From Atriophallophorus winterbourni (taxonomy: Eukaryota; Platyhelminthes; Trematoda; Plagiorchiida; Microphallidae), in the NCBI GenBank assembly GCA_013407085.1, contig JACCGJ010010830.1:144468-208467 (forward strand): a stretch of DNA of 64,000 bases, read 5' to 3'. Below are positions 1 through 10,689 of the stretch, one piece after another. Each line of letters starts with the position of its first letter. The first letter of the stretch is position 1. A program made the position numbers and the translations under genes. The notes beneath the pieces were generated by a model that saw only the letters and a program-made list of their open reading frames with translations, was not told the DNA's origin and did no database searches.

Positions 1-224
1 ACACCTAACGTTCGAATTGGTCTATTTTTGTAGTTCTTCCGAAGGTGACATTTTCTGAACCTTGGGCAGTCCATGAAAGGCGGAATGCCAAAATATTACT
101 TGTTTTGTAGTGCGAAATCCTTTTTCGATTATTTTTTATTGATTCCACATATTTAAGTAAAAAAAGGTTTAAACTCCAATTACATATGCTGCTAAACGTT
201 ATTTAATACTACATGCTGACTAAC

Positions 225-266
225 ATTCATCTCCAACATTAGATCCTGATGATAATTCGTGCTGAT
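225..266 (-). CDS. Candidate 42-nt micro-exon gamma-1
   Basis: On the minus strand the segment follows a CTCTGCAG acceptor and is followed by a GTTAGT donor. Read with two leading bases and one trailing base it gives QHELSSGSNVGDE, hydrophilic and charged. Flanks match those of the other gamma segments while the segment itself differs strongly. Interpreted as a symmetric phase-1 internal exon of a micro-exon gene; function unknown. Confidence 0.6.
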
Positions 267-441
267 CTGCAGAGGAAAATTAATTAAATTTCAGAATAAA
301 CGCTATATAATTGTGTATGGACACATGTGATCAATTAGGTTGGTCATACCAAAATAGACCAAGAGGTTCATACAACCGCATAGTGTTTATCATTCTTACA
401 CTATTTCAAGTGCATGCTCCTTTTTATAAAATTGTCCTTAC

Positions 442-451
442 CTAATGAATG
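442..451 (-). other. 10-nt splice-flanked segment, unit 1
   Basis: Minus strand: GCTGTTAG acceptor, 10 nt, GTAAGG donor. The same 10-nt spacing recurs in eight sub-repeats. Ten bases do not keep frame, so use as a constitutive exon is doubtful. Confidence 0.3.
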
Positions 452-1306
452 CTAACAGCTCGAAACCGGTGTTTGATGGATATACATGCAAATCTGCATT
501 TTGTGTTCATAATACCAGGTTCGAATGCTTTTTACATGTGATTAAACAGGATGTTTCTACCAAACCTATCCAAATATGGCATATAAGGGCAAATTCCACT
601 GTTTCAAGTGCTTGCTTTTCATGATCTGACCGTTCTTTCTTAATTAAGGCTAACAGCTCGAAACCGGTAAAGGGTTATGTGTGTGATGAATAGACTTGTA
701 AATGAGCACTTATTTAAAAATGTTGTCAGCTTAGGTGCGATTCCCTATAATTTTTCGGTGTCTAAGGTTTAGGTCAACTCTAATGCGCCTGTGCTCGAGA
801 GTGCACAAGATCAAATTCTAGTCACACGCTGCTCAAAGTGTAGATTATGTAAACTAGAAACAATTTTGTTTACTTGATGACAAATCTTTTTAAGTTCCGA
901 AATATTCATTATAATCCTTTGTGTAAGCTTGCGCATTTTAGTTCAAAATTATACACGCTAATCTATAGGAGTCTCGATGAAAAGCATGCTACATATAAAA
1001 TGCCGGCGAAAAGCATTCCATTATCTTGCGCGAATTTAATTAGCAGTGATCAGTGATGGCTGCATCGTTGGCAAACTGAAGGTCACAAATCCGCACATGA
1101 TTTGTTCTCTCTAACGGTCATGAAGATTGCCAACACATACCGTTCGAATTGGTCTATTTCTCTAGTTGTTCCAACGGTAACATTTTTTTAATTAGGTGGA
1201 GTACGAAAAATCGCAATGCACAAAGTTCGCTTATTTTGCGCAGCAAGAGAATTTATCGAATAATATTTAGTGATTCCAATTATTTAATTGCAAAATGTTT
1301 AAAGTG

Positions 1307-1308
<2 letters not shown>

Positions 1309-1350
<42 letters not shown>
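1309..1350. repeat. AT microsatellite
   Basis: Uninterrupted AT dinucleotides just left of candidate exon gamma-2; absent at the same place in the other units. Confidence 0.97.
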
Positions 1351-1355
<5 letters not shown>

Positions 1356-1381
1356 TATAATACATGCTGACTATATTTCAC

Positions 1382-1417
1382 CTTCAACATCATTTTTTTG
1401 TTCTTCTTCCGGCTGAG
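1382..1417 (-). CDS. Candidate 36-nt micro-exon gamma-2
   Basis: Acceptor CCCTGCAG; donor GTGAAA. The donor used by the 42-nt copies has become TATAGT here, so the likely donor lies six bases earlier and the exon is two codons shorter, still a multiple of three. Phase-1 reading: QPEEEQKNDVE. The next frame contains a stop. Confidence 0.58.
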
Positions 1418-1593
1418 CTGCAGGGGAAAAATAAATAAAATATCAGAATGAACGCTATATAATTGTGTATGGACACATGTGATCAATTAGGTTGGTCATA
1501 CCAAAATAGACCAAGAGGTTCATACAACCACATAGTGTTTATCGTTCTTCCACTGTTTCAAGTGCATGCTTCTTTTGATAATACTGTCCTCAC

Positions 1594-1603
1594 CTAATGA
1601 ACG
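1594..1603 (-). other. 10-nt splice-flanked segment, unit 2a
   Basis: CTGTTAG acceptor, CGTTCATTAG, GTGAGG donor. Not frame-preserving. Confidence 0.3.
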
Positions 1604-1816
1604 CTAACAGCTCGAAACCGGTGGTCTGATGTGTGTTTGATGGATATACATGCAAATCTGCAATTTGGGTTCATAATACTAGGTTTGAATACTTTCTACA
1701 TGTGATTAAGTAGGTTGTTCCAACCAAACTCATCAAAATGTGGCACATAAGGGCAAATTGTTTACAGTTCTTCCACTGTTTCAAGTGCTTGCTTATCATG
1801 ATACGACTGTCTTTAC

Positions 1817-1826
1817 ATGATGAGTG
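1817..1826 (-). other. 10-nt splice-flanked segment, unit 2b
   Basis: CTGTTAG acceptor, CACTCATCAT, GTAAAG donor; 223 bp from segment 2a. Confidence 0.28.
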
Positions 1827-2564
1827 CTAACAGCTCGAAACCGGTATCGCGCTATGTGTGAATAATGAAAAGGCTTGTTAATGAGCACTGATTTCAAAAA
1901 GGTGTCTGCCTGGGTTCGACTTCCTATGGGCTTTTCGTTATGTTAGGATTAGGTCAACACTAATGCGCCGGTGCTCGAGAGTGCACAAGATCAAATTCTA
2001 GTCAGACGCTATGCAAAGTTTAGATTATGCTAACCAGAAACAATTTCATTTTCATGATGACCAATCCCTTTTAACTTGCAAAATATCAATTTCCATCATT
2101 GGTGTAAGCTTGTGCTGATTAGTCAGCAATTATACACACTAATCTGTGGGTGTGAACATGAATAGCATCTTCCAAATTAAATGGCGGCGAAAAGCAATCC
2201 TTCAGCTTGCGGCATTGCAATTAGCAGTGATCAGTGGTTGCTGCATCGTTTGCAAACTACAGGTTATAGATAACAAATCCCGCACATGTCTTGTTCTATC
2301 TAACGGTTTGTATCAAGAAGAATGTCAAAACACCTAACGTTCGAATTGGTCTATTTTTGTAGTTCTTCCGAAGGTGACAATTTCTGAACCTTGGGCAGTT
2401 CATGAAACGCGGAATGCCAAAATATTACTTGTTTTGTAGTGCGAAATCCTTTTTCGATTATTTTTTATTGATTCCACATATTTAATTAAAAAGGTTTAAA
2501 CTCTAAATACATATGCATTATCACGCTAAACGTTATATAATAATACATGCTGACTATATTTCAC

Positions 2565-2600
2565 CTTCTTCAGGATTTTTTGTCGAATCTTCCGGCTGAG
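2565..2600 (-). CDS. Candidate 36-nt micro-exon gamma-3
   Basis: Acceptor CTCTGCAG, donor GTGAAA as in gamma-2. Phase-1 reading: QPEDSTKNPEE. About 10 of 36 bases differ from gamma-2 although the intron-like DNA on its high-coordinate side is almost identical for hundreds of bases. Confidence 0.6.
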
Positions 2601-2776
2601 CTGCAGAGCATAAATAAATAAAATATCAGAATAAACGCTATATAATTGTGTATGGACTCATATGATCAATTAGGTTTGTCATACCAAAATAGACCAAGAG
2701 GTTCATACAACCGCATAGTGTTTATCGTTCTTTCACTGTTTCAAGTGCATGCTTCTTTTGATAATACTGTCCTTAC

Positions 2777-2786
2777 CTAATGAACG
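2777..2786 (-). other. 10-nt splice-flanked segment, unit 3a
   Basis: CTGTTAG acceptor, CGTTCATTAG, GTAAGG donor. Confidence 0.3.
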
Positions 2787-2999
2787 CTAACAGCTCGAAA
2801 CCGGTGGTCTGATGTGTGTTTGATGGATATACATGCAAATCTGCAATTTGGGTTCATAATACTAGGTTTGAATACTTTCTACATGTGATTGAGTAGGTTG
2901 TTCCTACCAAACTCATCAAAATGTGGCACATAAGGGCAAATTGTTTACAGTTCTTCCACTGTTTCAAGTGCTTGCTTATCATGATACGACTGTCTTTAC

Positions 3000-3009
3000 A
3001 TGATGAGTG
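3000..3009 (-). other. 10-nt splice-flanked segment, unit 3b
   Basis: CTGTTAG acceptor, CACTCATCAT, GTAAAG donor; same as 2b. Confidence 0.28.
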
Positions 3010-3742
3010 CTAACAGCTCGAAATCGGTATCGCGCTATGTGTGAATAATGAAAAGGCTTGTTAATGAGCACTAATTTCAAAAAGGTGTCTGACTGGGTTC
3101 GACTTCCTATGGGCTTTTCCTTATGTTAGGATTAGGTCAACACTAATGCGCCGGTGCTCGAGAGTGCACAAGATCAAATTCTAGTCAGACGCTATGCAAA
3201 GTTTAGATTATGCTGACCAGAAACAATTTCATTTTCATGATGACCAATCCCTTTTAACTTGCAAAATATCAATTTCCGTCATTGGTGTAAGCTTGTGCTG
3301 ATTAGTCAGCAATTATACACACTAATCTGTGGGTGTGAACATGAATAGCATCTTCCAAATTAAATGGCGGCGAAAAGCAATCCTTTAGCTTGCGGCATTG
3401 CAATTAGTAGTGATCAGTAGTTGCTGCATCGTTTGCAAACTACAGGTTATAGATAACAAATCCCGCACATGTCTTGTTCTATCTAACGGTTTATATCAAG
3501 AAGAATGTCAAAACACCTAACGTTCGAATTGGTCTATTTCTGTAGTTGTTCCGAAGGTGACATTTTCTGACCCTCGGGCAATCCATAAAAGGCGCAATGC
3601 CTAAATATTACTTTTTTGTAGTGCGAAATCCTTTTTCGATTATTTTTTATTGATTCCACATATTTAAGTAAAAAAAGGTTTAAAGTCTATTTACATATGC
3701 ATTAATATGCCTAACGTTATAAAATAATACATGCTGACTAAC

Positions 3743-3784
3743 GTTGATCTTTATCATCAGATCCTGGTGATCCTTCGTGCAGAG
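3743..3784 (-). CDS. Candidate 42-nt micro-exon gamma-4
   Basis: Acceptor CTCTGCAG, donor GTTAGT. Phase-1 reading: LHEGSPGSDDKDQ, acidic and serine/glycine-rich. The one-base-lead frame contains a stop. Confidence 0.6.
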
Positions 3785-3960
3785 CTGCAGAGGAATAATA
3801 AATAAAATATCAGAATAAACGCTATATAATTGTGTATGGACACATGTGATCAATTAGGTTGGTCATACCAAAATAGACCAAGAGGTTCATACAACTGCAT
3901 AGTCTTTATCGTTCTTCCACTGTTTCATGTGCATGCTTTTTTCAATTATACTGTCCTTAC

Positions 3961-3970
3961 AAAATGAATG
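3961..3970 (-). other. 10-nt splice-flanked segment, unit 4a
   Basis: CTGTTAG acceptor, CATTCATTTT, GTAAGG donor. Confidence 0.3.
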
Positions 3971-4159
3971 CTAACAGCTTGAAACCGGTGTTCGATGGAT
4001 ATACATGCGAATCTGCATTTTGTGTTCATAATACTAGGTTGGAATACTTTCTACATGCGATTAAACAGGTTGTTTCTACCAAACCTATCCAAATAAGGCA
4101 TATGAGGGCAACTTGTTTACAGTTAAAGTGCTTGCTTTTCATGATCTGACTTTTCTTAC

Positions 4160-4169
4160 GTAATTAATG
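4160..4169 (-). other. 10-nt splice-flanked segment, unit 4b
   Basis: CTGTTAG acceptor, CATTAATTAC, GTAAGA donor. Confidence 0.28.
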
Positions 4170-4879
4170 CTAACAGCTCGAAACCGGTAAAGGGTTATGT
4201 GTGTGATGAATAAACTTGTAAATGAGCACTTATTTAAAAATGTTGTCTGCTTAGGTGCGATTCCCTAAAAATTTTCGGTGTCTTAGGTTAGGTCAACTCT
4301 AATGCGCCTATGTTCGAGAGTGCACAAGATCAAATTCTAGTCAGACGCTGCTCAAAGTGTAGATTATGCAAACTAGAAACAATTTGTTTACTTGATGACA
4401 AATCTTTTTAAGTTGCGAAATATTCATTATCATCCTTTGTGTAAGCTTGTGCATTTTAGTTCAAAATTATACACGCTAATCTATAGGTGTCTCGATGAAA
4501 AGCATGCTACATATCAAATGCCGGCGAAAAGCATTCCATTATCTTGCGCGAATTTAATTAGCAGTGATCAGTGATGGCTGCATCGTTGGCAAACTGAAGG
4601 TCGCAAATCCGCACATGATTTGTTCTCTCTAACGGTCATGAAGATTGCCAACACATACCGTTCGAATTGGTCTATTTCTCTAGTTGTTCCAAGGGTAACA
4701 TTTTCTAAATTTCGTGGAATATATAAAAATGTGGAATGCCCAAATATTGCTTGTTTTGTAGTGCGAGATACTTTTTCGAATAATTTTAGTGATCTATATA
4801 ATTAATTGAAAAACGTTTAAACTATACTTACATATGCAACAATATGCTGAATAATATATAATAATACATGCTGACTAAC

Positions 4880-4921
4880 CTTGTCCTTCATCATCAGATT
4901 TTTGTTGTTGTTTTCGTTGAG
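4880..4921 (-). CDS. Candidate 42-nt micro-exon gamma-5
   Basis: Acceptor CTCTGCAG, donor GTTAGT. Phase-1 reading: QRKQQQKSDDEGQ. In minus-strand order this is the first gamma exon after the 9-nt/15-nt series. Confidence 0.6.
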
Positions 4922-5097
4922 CTGCAGAGGTAAAATGAATAACATGTCGGAATAAACCCTATATAAATATGTATGGACATAATTTATTAAACCGGTTGGT
5001 CTTACCAACCTAAACCAACAGGGGCATACAACAGCAACGTTTTTACCATTCTTCCACTGTTTCAAGTGTATGCTCATATAGATCATATTGTTCTTAC

Positions 5098-5107
5098 TTG
5101 GTGAGTG
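5098..5107 (-). other. 10-nt splice-flanked segment, unit 5
   Basis: The best acceptor of this class (TTTGCTGCTGTTAG), then CACTCACCAA and a GTAAGA donor. Confidence 0.33.
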
Positions 5108-6651
5108 CTAACAGCAGCAAATCAGTCAATGTGTGTTTGTTCGATAAAAATGTACGCAAAATAGCATTTTTGTACATGACCTAATGTAAAAAACTCATAA
5201 ACTGAACCAGAAATATCATACAAAATTTCAAAATTGTTTAAATTCATTAATTTTGCTGAAAAATTAGTTCATTATATTTTGATTTATTTATGCACCAAAT
5301 CTAAGCAGACTGTGAAATGAAGATCAAGATGAAATCAAAACAAACGACGGAAAAAATTCAAAATTATGCCAGTAAAGTTTTAATTATTGAAAATAAGCAA
5401 CTTTTATGCAGAGTATAAACATCTACATTTAATAAGTCGATAGAAAAATGGAAATAACATGACAGGAGAAAAGTATGGATTCAATTAGGATGAAAGTCTA
5501 TTAAACTATTTATTTTGCAACAAAAAAGTACATAAAACACATTGAAATTTTCAATCTCGTAGGATCATTTTAATCAACATTGGATTTCAGTTTCATAATG
5601 TACGAAGATTCTGTTATATCTATACAATATTACCAATGTTACAAATTTAATTTTGGTAGAATTTTCTTTATCCAATTTAGTAGCAATTTTATAATACAAT
5701 GATCATACAGGATTATATCACACGTAGGTTGTAAATCTCGTTTTAGTTCTAAACTAAAGTCAACATCCCGGGAGAGTTGAATTTATTGTAATCAAAAAAA
5801 CAAAACTGAATTGGTTATACCAAACACCTTAAAAAGTATCTACTAAATATATTACGTCATACCTTATTTACATTATTGTTAATATGTTACTGATATTTTC
5901 ATGTGATATAAGAATTCACGGTGGTACTGAACATTGTAATATTCAACATTTCTCTATTGATAGTGGAATAAATTTCAATTTACGGCAGCGATCGCTGTGC
6001 CCAACACGTTTTTGTACGTTTCACTCTGGTGATATCACAAAAATGTGTTATTTATACTATACTATACTAATCTAAGTTACCATACATAATGTAGATCGGA
6101 AACATTACGTTAAAGTTTTGATTAATACAAATTTTAGTTTACACATGCAATCCTACAAGGGCTGTATATTTTCAGAACAATTGTGACGAGTTTGAATAAT
6201 TAAAATCAGTTTTGTGTGATTAATGATCGCCGTTGCTTATACAATCGTATTCACGTGCAATTATCTCTTATTTCATTCCAAATTCATTGGTAATATTGAA
6301 ACAAGAGGGGCGCTCCATCAAACTTATAAAATGTTTAAGTAACATTATATACATGCAACTATTCAATTTGATGAGTTTAATATAATGTGTTTTATGACCA
6401 ACACAAATTATATCACTAGAGATCTCCTAAAGTCTGCGCAAATATCATTTGTGGGCATAGAAAATAAATCATGAATTATTAGACCATTAAAATTAGTATG
6501 TGCATGCAATAACCCTGGAGGCAATCAGCAAATCAATTGTGTTTCTCGAACAAATATATTATACTTCCTATCAAATTAAATGAATATTATGAAAATATTG
6601 TAAATATTTCATTTCGCAATGAATGATACCTAACCTTTAATTTGCACTTAC

Positions 6652-6660
6652 CATTGTTTT
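6652..6660 (-). CDS. Candidate 9-nt micro-exon alpha' (a)
   Basis: Minus strand: CACTTATAG acceptor, AAAACAATG, GTAAGTG donor. Same length, phase and donor as the main-array alpha exons although the surrounding DNA is a different repeat family. Full codons: N N. Confidence 0.5.
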
Positions 6661-6715
6661 CTATAAGTGTAATATATGCAGTGCATTTGTGAAACATTAT
6701 ATTGGAATCATTAAA

Positions 6716-6718
<3 letters not shown>

Positions 6719-6756
<38 letters not shown>
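6719..6756. repeat. TA microsatellite
   Basis: Pure TA run at the end of the first degenerate unit, about 60 bp from the 9-nt segment. Confidence 0.97.
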
Positions 6757-6759
<3 letters not shown>

Positions 6760-8288
6760 GGTGTTGAGTTTGTAATCAGGTAAAAATACAATCATTACGA
6801 TAGATTGTGTAAGTTAATAAAAACCACGAGCGAGTATTAAACAGAGAATTTCAATTAGAATTCAGGTAAATAGGTGCTCAAGAACAGAAAACATCATATT
6901 AATCGAATGTAATAATTGAAGATGAACACTGATCATAAACAAATCATATTTGCAACCCACGTTGTTTTCCTATAAATAAAGTGGAAGAAATATAGGCGAT
7001 TTATAAACAGAAACAGAAAATTCCGACAAATTTTCAAATTTTAATAAATTCGTAAACGTTTGATGAATAATTCAGTCATAATACTTTTATTTATTCATTA
7101 AATAAATCTAAAAAGTCAACTAATTTTGAGATTAAGAGAAGCTACGAAACAATTTCAAAATTATGCGAGTGATGTTTCACTTATTAAAGATAAACGGATG
7201 TTTTACTAACAGTCTAAACTTCTAAATGCAGGTTGTAAAAATAAAATAGAAATAAATTAACTAGGAGAGAAGTACGAATACAAAAAACATCAAAGTCAAT
7301 GAAAATATATATTTTGCAGTAAAATACGAATATAAACGTATTTGAAATTTTTAACTTCGTAGGTTTAATTTACTCAGCATGGGATTTCAGTTTCAGATTT
7401 GTACTGACGACTCTGTTATAACTTTTTCTATAACCAATGTTACAAATTTAATTTCAGTGGAAAGTTATCTATCCTATTTAGTACCTCTATTAATTTAAAA
7501 TAATCATACATGTTTAAATCACACTGGTATATAAATAACACGTTTGGTACAAAACTGTGTATAAACCACTGGATGGTGTAACTCATTGTTTTCGAGCGAA
7601 CTTAAACTGAATTGATTTTAGCAAGCATATTTAATAGAATCTTCTGAATATATAACACCATATATCTGAATACAAATAATCTTTTAAAATGTTTTACTGC
7701 TATTATCGATTAAATCTGGGAGAATTTATCATGCGATATGTGAATTCAGCGGCAAAGGAGATTGTTTTATTAAATATTGTTATATTGTTAGTCGAAAATT
7801 ATTCATTTAGCTGCAGATGTATCTTTGCCCCACAAGTTTGTATAGGTTTTGGTCAAGTGTTTTCAAGAAAAATTTTAATTATACTATACACTATGTGGAT
7901 CGGAATGTGACGAGTATATTAATTAAAATCTATTTTGTGTGATGAAGTTTGCCATATTGTTCTCGTTCAATTACCGTCAAACGTTTCGTTATTTCACTCG
8001 AAATTGTTGATTATATTAAACTAATGAGATCACACACGATCAACGCTCGATCAAACTTGTAAAACCTATTAAAAAAGCATAATCCACCTAACAATTCAAT
8101 TTGAAGAGATCAATATAATATGTTCTATCTCATAAGTATTTCAAAATCATTAAAATCCGTTTGTGCAAGCAACAACACAGGTGGTATTCAACAAATTAAT
8201 TGTGTTTCTCGGCCTAATATGTTGCACTTCCAATTACATTGAATGAATAATGTGGATTGATGATACATATTCTTTAATTTGCACTTAC

Positions 8289-8297
8289 TAGACTTTC
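8289..8297 (-). CDS. Candidate 9-nt micro-exon alpha' (b)
   Basis: Acceptor CTCTTATAG, GAAAGTCTA, donor GTAAGTG. Full codons: K S. Paralogue of the segment at 6652. Confidence 0.5.
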
Positions 8298-8342
8298 CTA
8301 TAAGAGTAATATATTAGATGCATTGGTAGAACGATTTATATG

Positions 8343-8345
<3 letters not shown>

Positions 8346-8403
<58 letters not shown>
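8346..8403. repeat. TA microsatellite
   Basis: Pure TA run at the end of the second degenerate unit; the main array starts directly after it. Confidence 0.97.
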
Positions 8404-8407
<4 letters not shown>

Positions 8408-8712
8408 TGCACAATAGGTAGATTTATGCGGTGCCATTGATTCACTATCCACCATAAATGTAGCTAATCGGGTGAATCTTCACGTGCAAAGCCCATCCTA
8501 AATATATTGCCACATCTACTTTAAAATTAAGATAATACGGAACAAACAAACCTAAATCAAACAAAAGGTAAGCTATCACTCGTGAAAACCTTTATAAAAA
8601 ACTTAAACTAATTTTAAATTCAACGAATATGTGCAACAATGGCATTATGTACACTCGCAGAAGGTAATTGATTTTGTTGACATATCCGCATAGGAAATTA
8701 ATTTTTACTTAC

Positions 8713-8721
8713 CGCCCTTTC
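8713..8721 (-). CDS. Candidate 9-nt micro-exon alpha (M1)
   Basis: Minus strand: ATTATAGCAG acceptor, GAAAGGGCG, GTAAGT donor. Phase-1 full codons K G. Confidence 0.6.
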
Positions 8722-10689
8722 CTGCTATAATTACATGCAATGAGAATGATTAGATATAACTTGAAGATAATAATCAATTCATTATTTAGAAGATAAATTA
8801 GCATAATTTTAATTAAGTGAAGACTTTGACTCAAAATATGTTACGTATATGTCAAGGCACGACTAAACATTCCCAAGCATAGGAAATGTATGCGCAGCAA
8901 GTGTTTCATACAATATTATTGATTATTATTTGCAAACAAGCGACAAATTATATGTTTATCTACAATGTACGAACATCTTAATGGTCAAATCGTTTCCTTT
9001 GCTATCTGTTGAGGTAACATAAATAAAGAAAATCAACATATGCTCGATTTATGGGGATACTTTCCTTGCAGGGATCTTACGTTCTTTAAAACTTCTTGCG
9101 CAACGTTTTGGAACAAACTAGTTAGCACGTTTGCATGCCAATAGGTAAATTCTCAGTCGGTTCGCTACATTCCGTATATTGCTTATACTAAAAGCCAATT
9201 AACATGATTTTCTTTACGTTCACTGTAGTATTTTGAAACGAAATCCTCAATTAATTGTCTTTTGAGATAACAGAATAATATTGTATATATATTCAGTATC
9301 TTGAAGTAAAAGCGTATTTATCGTATATAAGAATCATTATCAACTTATGTTTACGCCATCTCAATTAAAGCAGAGCATATGCCAGAGCTTCTATTGTAAC
9401 AGTTTCGTCGAAAATTGAAGAATGGGATCATCATACAATGATAGCTGCTACCATAGAAGCCACCTGTAAACTTAAAGTTTACAGTTCTACATTATTTAAC
9501 ACAAAATGCATTACCAACATGAATTTGATAATTTGTTTCATTGTAGACCCTACTAAGTGCGGTGCTACCTAACAGCTTCTTTATCTAATAAAACGGAAAG
9601 ATGCTAATATAAAAAAATATCTAGAATTCGAATAAAATTTATTTTGTTAAGGGCAAATATGTAGCTAAAAATATCAATTAATACTAAGGAAAATCTGTGC
9701 TATTTGGTATAGCATAAAATCTATATTAAGTTATATTTACGCTGTCTTAATAAAACCAGATCATATGCCACAGATTTTGAGGCAACACATTCGTCCAAAA
9801 TTGGTGAACACGTTCTTTATACAGTGACAGCTGCTACGATAGAAACCATTAAAACCGAAACGTTTTTTTCTAGATTATTTCACACAATGTTAAACATTGT
9901 GATACAAGTATCTCGAATGAGAATTGTTCAGATTTTTAAAATATTACCTAGCTTTTTTAACTGAGACTACTGAAAACTGAGACCAATTTTGTTTGAACAT
10001 TTGCGGAGATTCCATGGAGTATAGAGGTTTCTATGATTTTCATATGTTTGGCGGTATAATAAAATCTTCTATAGTTGATTTAAAGGAACATTGTCTAACA
10101 TGAGTGTTGTCATTTTCATTATTTATAGGGAACAGAATTAATGTCTGCAAGATATCTTAAAATATTTCAGACCGATATGGAATCCATAATCATGAAAGGA
10201 ATGTTTAAAATTTTTGAGCTAATTGGTAATAGCAAATTTATCCAACATTAGTAGAAAGGCAATTGTCTGCAGTTCTTACACTGCTGTAACACTTCCTGGA
10301 TCAGTCTTGTTTGATTTTAAACATTTCAGTTAATTTAGATTTGTCGAGAAAATGATATAATTGCTGAAAATTCGACTACACGAATAAAGTCATCTTATTC
10401 GTCTTCTCCGGAATAGACTGGCCCTGCCAGCCTAATCGAACAATGGCTTACAAGTACGACGTGCATTCAAAAATTTCATTTTTCAAGATTGCTCATTATA
10501 AATGAGCATATTTGCCAATCATAGAAAAATGATCAAAAAGTTTGATCATAAAAAGTTTATGACCTTGCAAATGTGCCATACTTGAATCACATTATTCAAT
10601 ATATCACGAATACAAGGACAACTTTTCCAAAAGAATAGTATTTCGCGGTATTCACTGTTTATCATTTTAGATATCTGAGAGAGAATTTT

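Larger units (their letters stand above)
1..1132. repeat. Gamma-array tandem unit 1
   Basis: First of five head-to-tail units, bounded by the shared start CGTTCGAATTGGTCTATTT. It holds one 42-nt minus-strand candidate exon (225-266) and two copies of a 223-bp sub-repeat marked by GCTAACAGCTCGAAACCGGT. The second sub-repeat has lost its donor-like site. Its right end resembles unit 4 rather than its neighbour unit 2, so units have been shuffled or duplicated in blocks. Left boundary is the window edge. Confidence 0.85.
1133..2329. repeat. Gamma-array tandem unit 2
   Basis: About 1.2 kb. Contains an AT microsatellite (1309-1350), the 36-nt candidate exon at 1382-1417 and two 223-bp sub-repeats (GCTAACAG motifs near 1603 and 1826). 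From about 1440 to its end it is almost identical to unit 3, so the two are a recent duplication. Confidence 0.88.
2330..3512. repeat. Gamma-array tandem unit 3
   Basis: About 1.18 kb and nearly identical to unit 2 over the stretch right of the candidate exon, while the exon itself (2565-2600) differs at about 10 of 36 positions. Its left part resembles unit 1 more than unit 2. Confidence 0.88.
3513..4650. repeat. Gamma-array tandem unit 4
   Basis: About 1.14 kb, closest to unit 1. Contains the 42-nt candidate exon 3743-3784 and two sub-repeats, both with the 10-nt splice-flanked segment. Confidence 0.87.
4651..5110. repeat. Gamma-array unit 5, partial
   Basis: Truncated last unit: unit start, a 42-nt candidate exon (4880-4921) and one 10-nt segment (5098-5107). 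Similarity to the array stops near 5110-5150. It is the most diverged unit and would be the first gamma unit met by a minus-strand transcript. Confidence 0.8.
5150..6756. repeat. Degenerate 1.6-1.8 kb unit, copy 1
   Basis: Aligns by eye with the next unit. Shared blocks include TTCAAAATTATG (5358 and 7155) and CCAATGTTACAAATTTAATTT (near 5633 and 7433), and both end in TTTGCACTTAC followed by a TA run. Only one 9-nt splice-flanked segment (6652-6660) was seen; the rest reads as non-coding. Confidence 0.7.
6970..8403. repeat. Degenerate 1.6-1.8 kb unit, copy 2
   Basis: Second copy of the preceding repeat, offset 1.64-1.80 kb because of internal indels. Ends in a 58-bp TA run that abuts the first main-array unit. 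Contains the 9-nt segment 8289-8297. Confidence 0.7.

Noticed and set aside
1..30. tRNA T-loop-like GTTCGAATT
   Set aside because: No acceptor, D or anticodon stem around it.
452..475. Centromere-protein binding box in the gamma unit
   Set aside because: AACAGCTCGAAACCGGT does not match the CENP-B box pattern.
241..480. Hammerhead-ribozyme-like CTGATGA and CGAAAC pieces in the gamma units
   Set aside because: The core order and the stems needed for a hammerhead are not present, and CTGATGA is not conserved between units.
1149..1486. Open frames through the AT microsatellite on both strands
   Set aside because: They consist largely of alternating Ile/Tyr from the dinucleotide run and have no family signal.
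1..5110. CRISPR array or simple satellite as the sole explanation of the gamma array
   Set aside because: Units are over 1 kb with eukaryotic splice signals; a plain satellite would not explain the preserved exon borders and single open phase.
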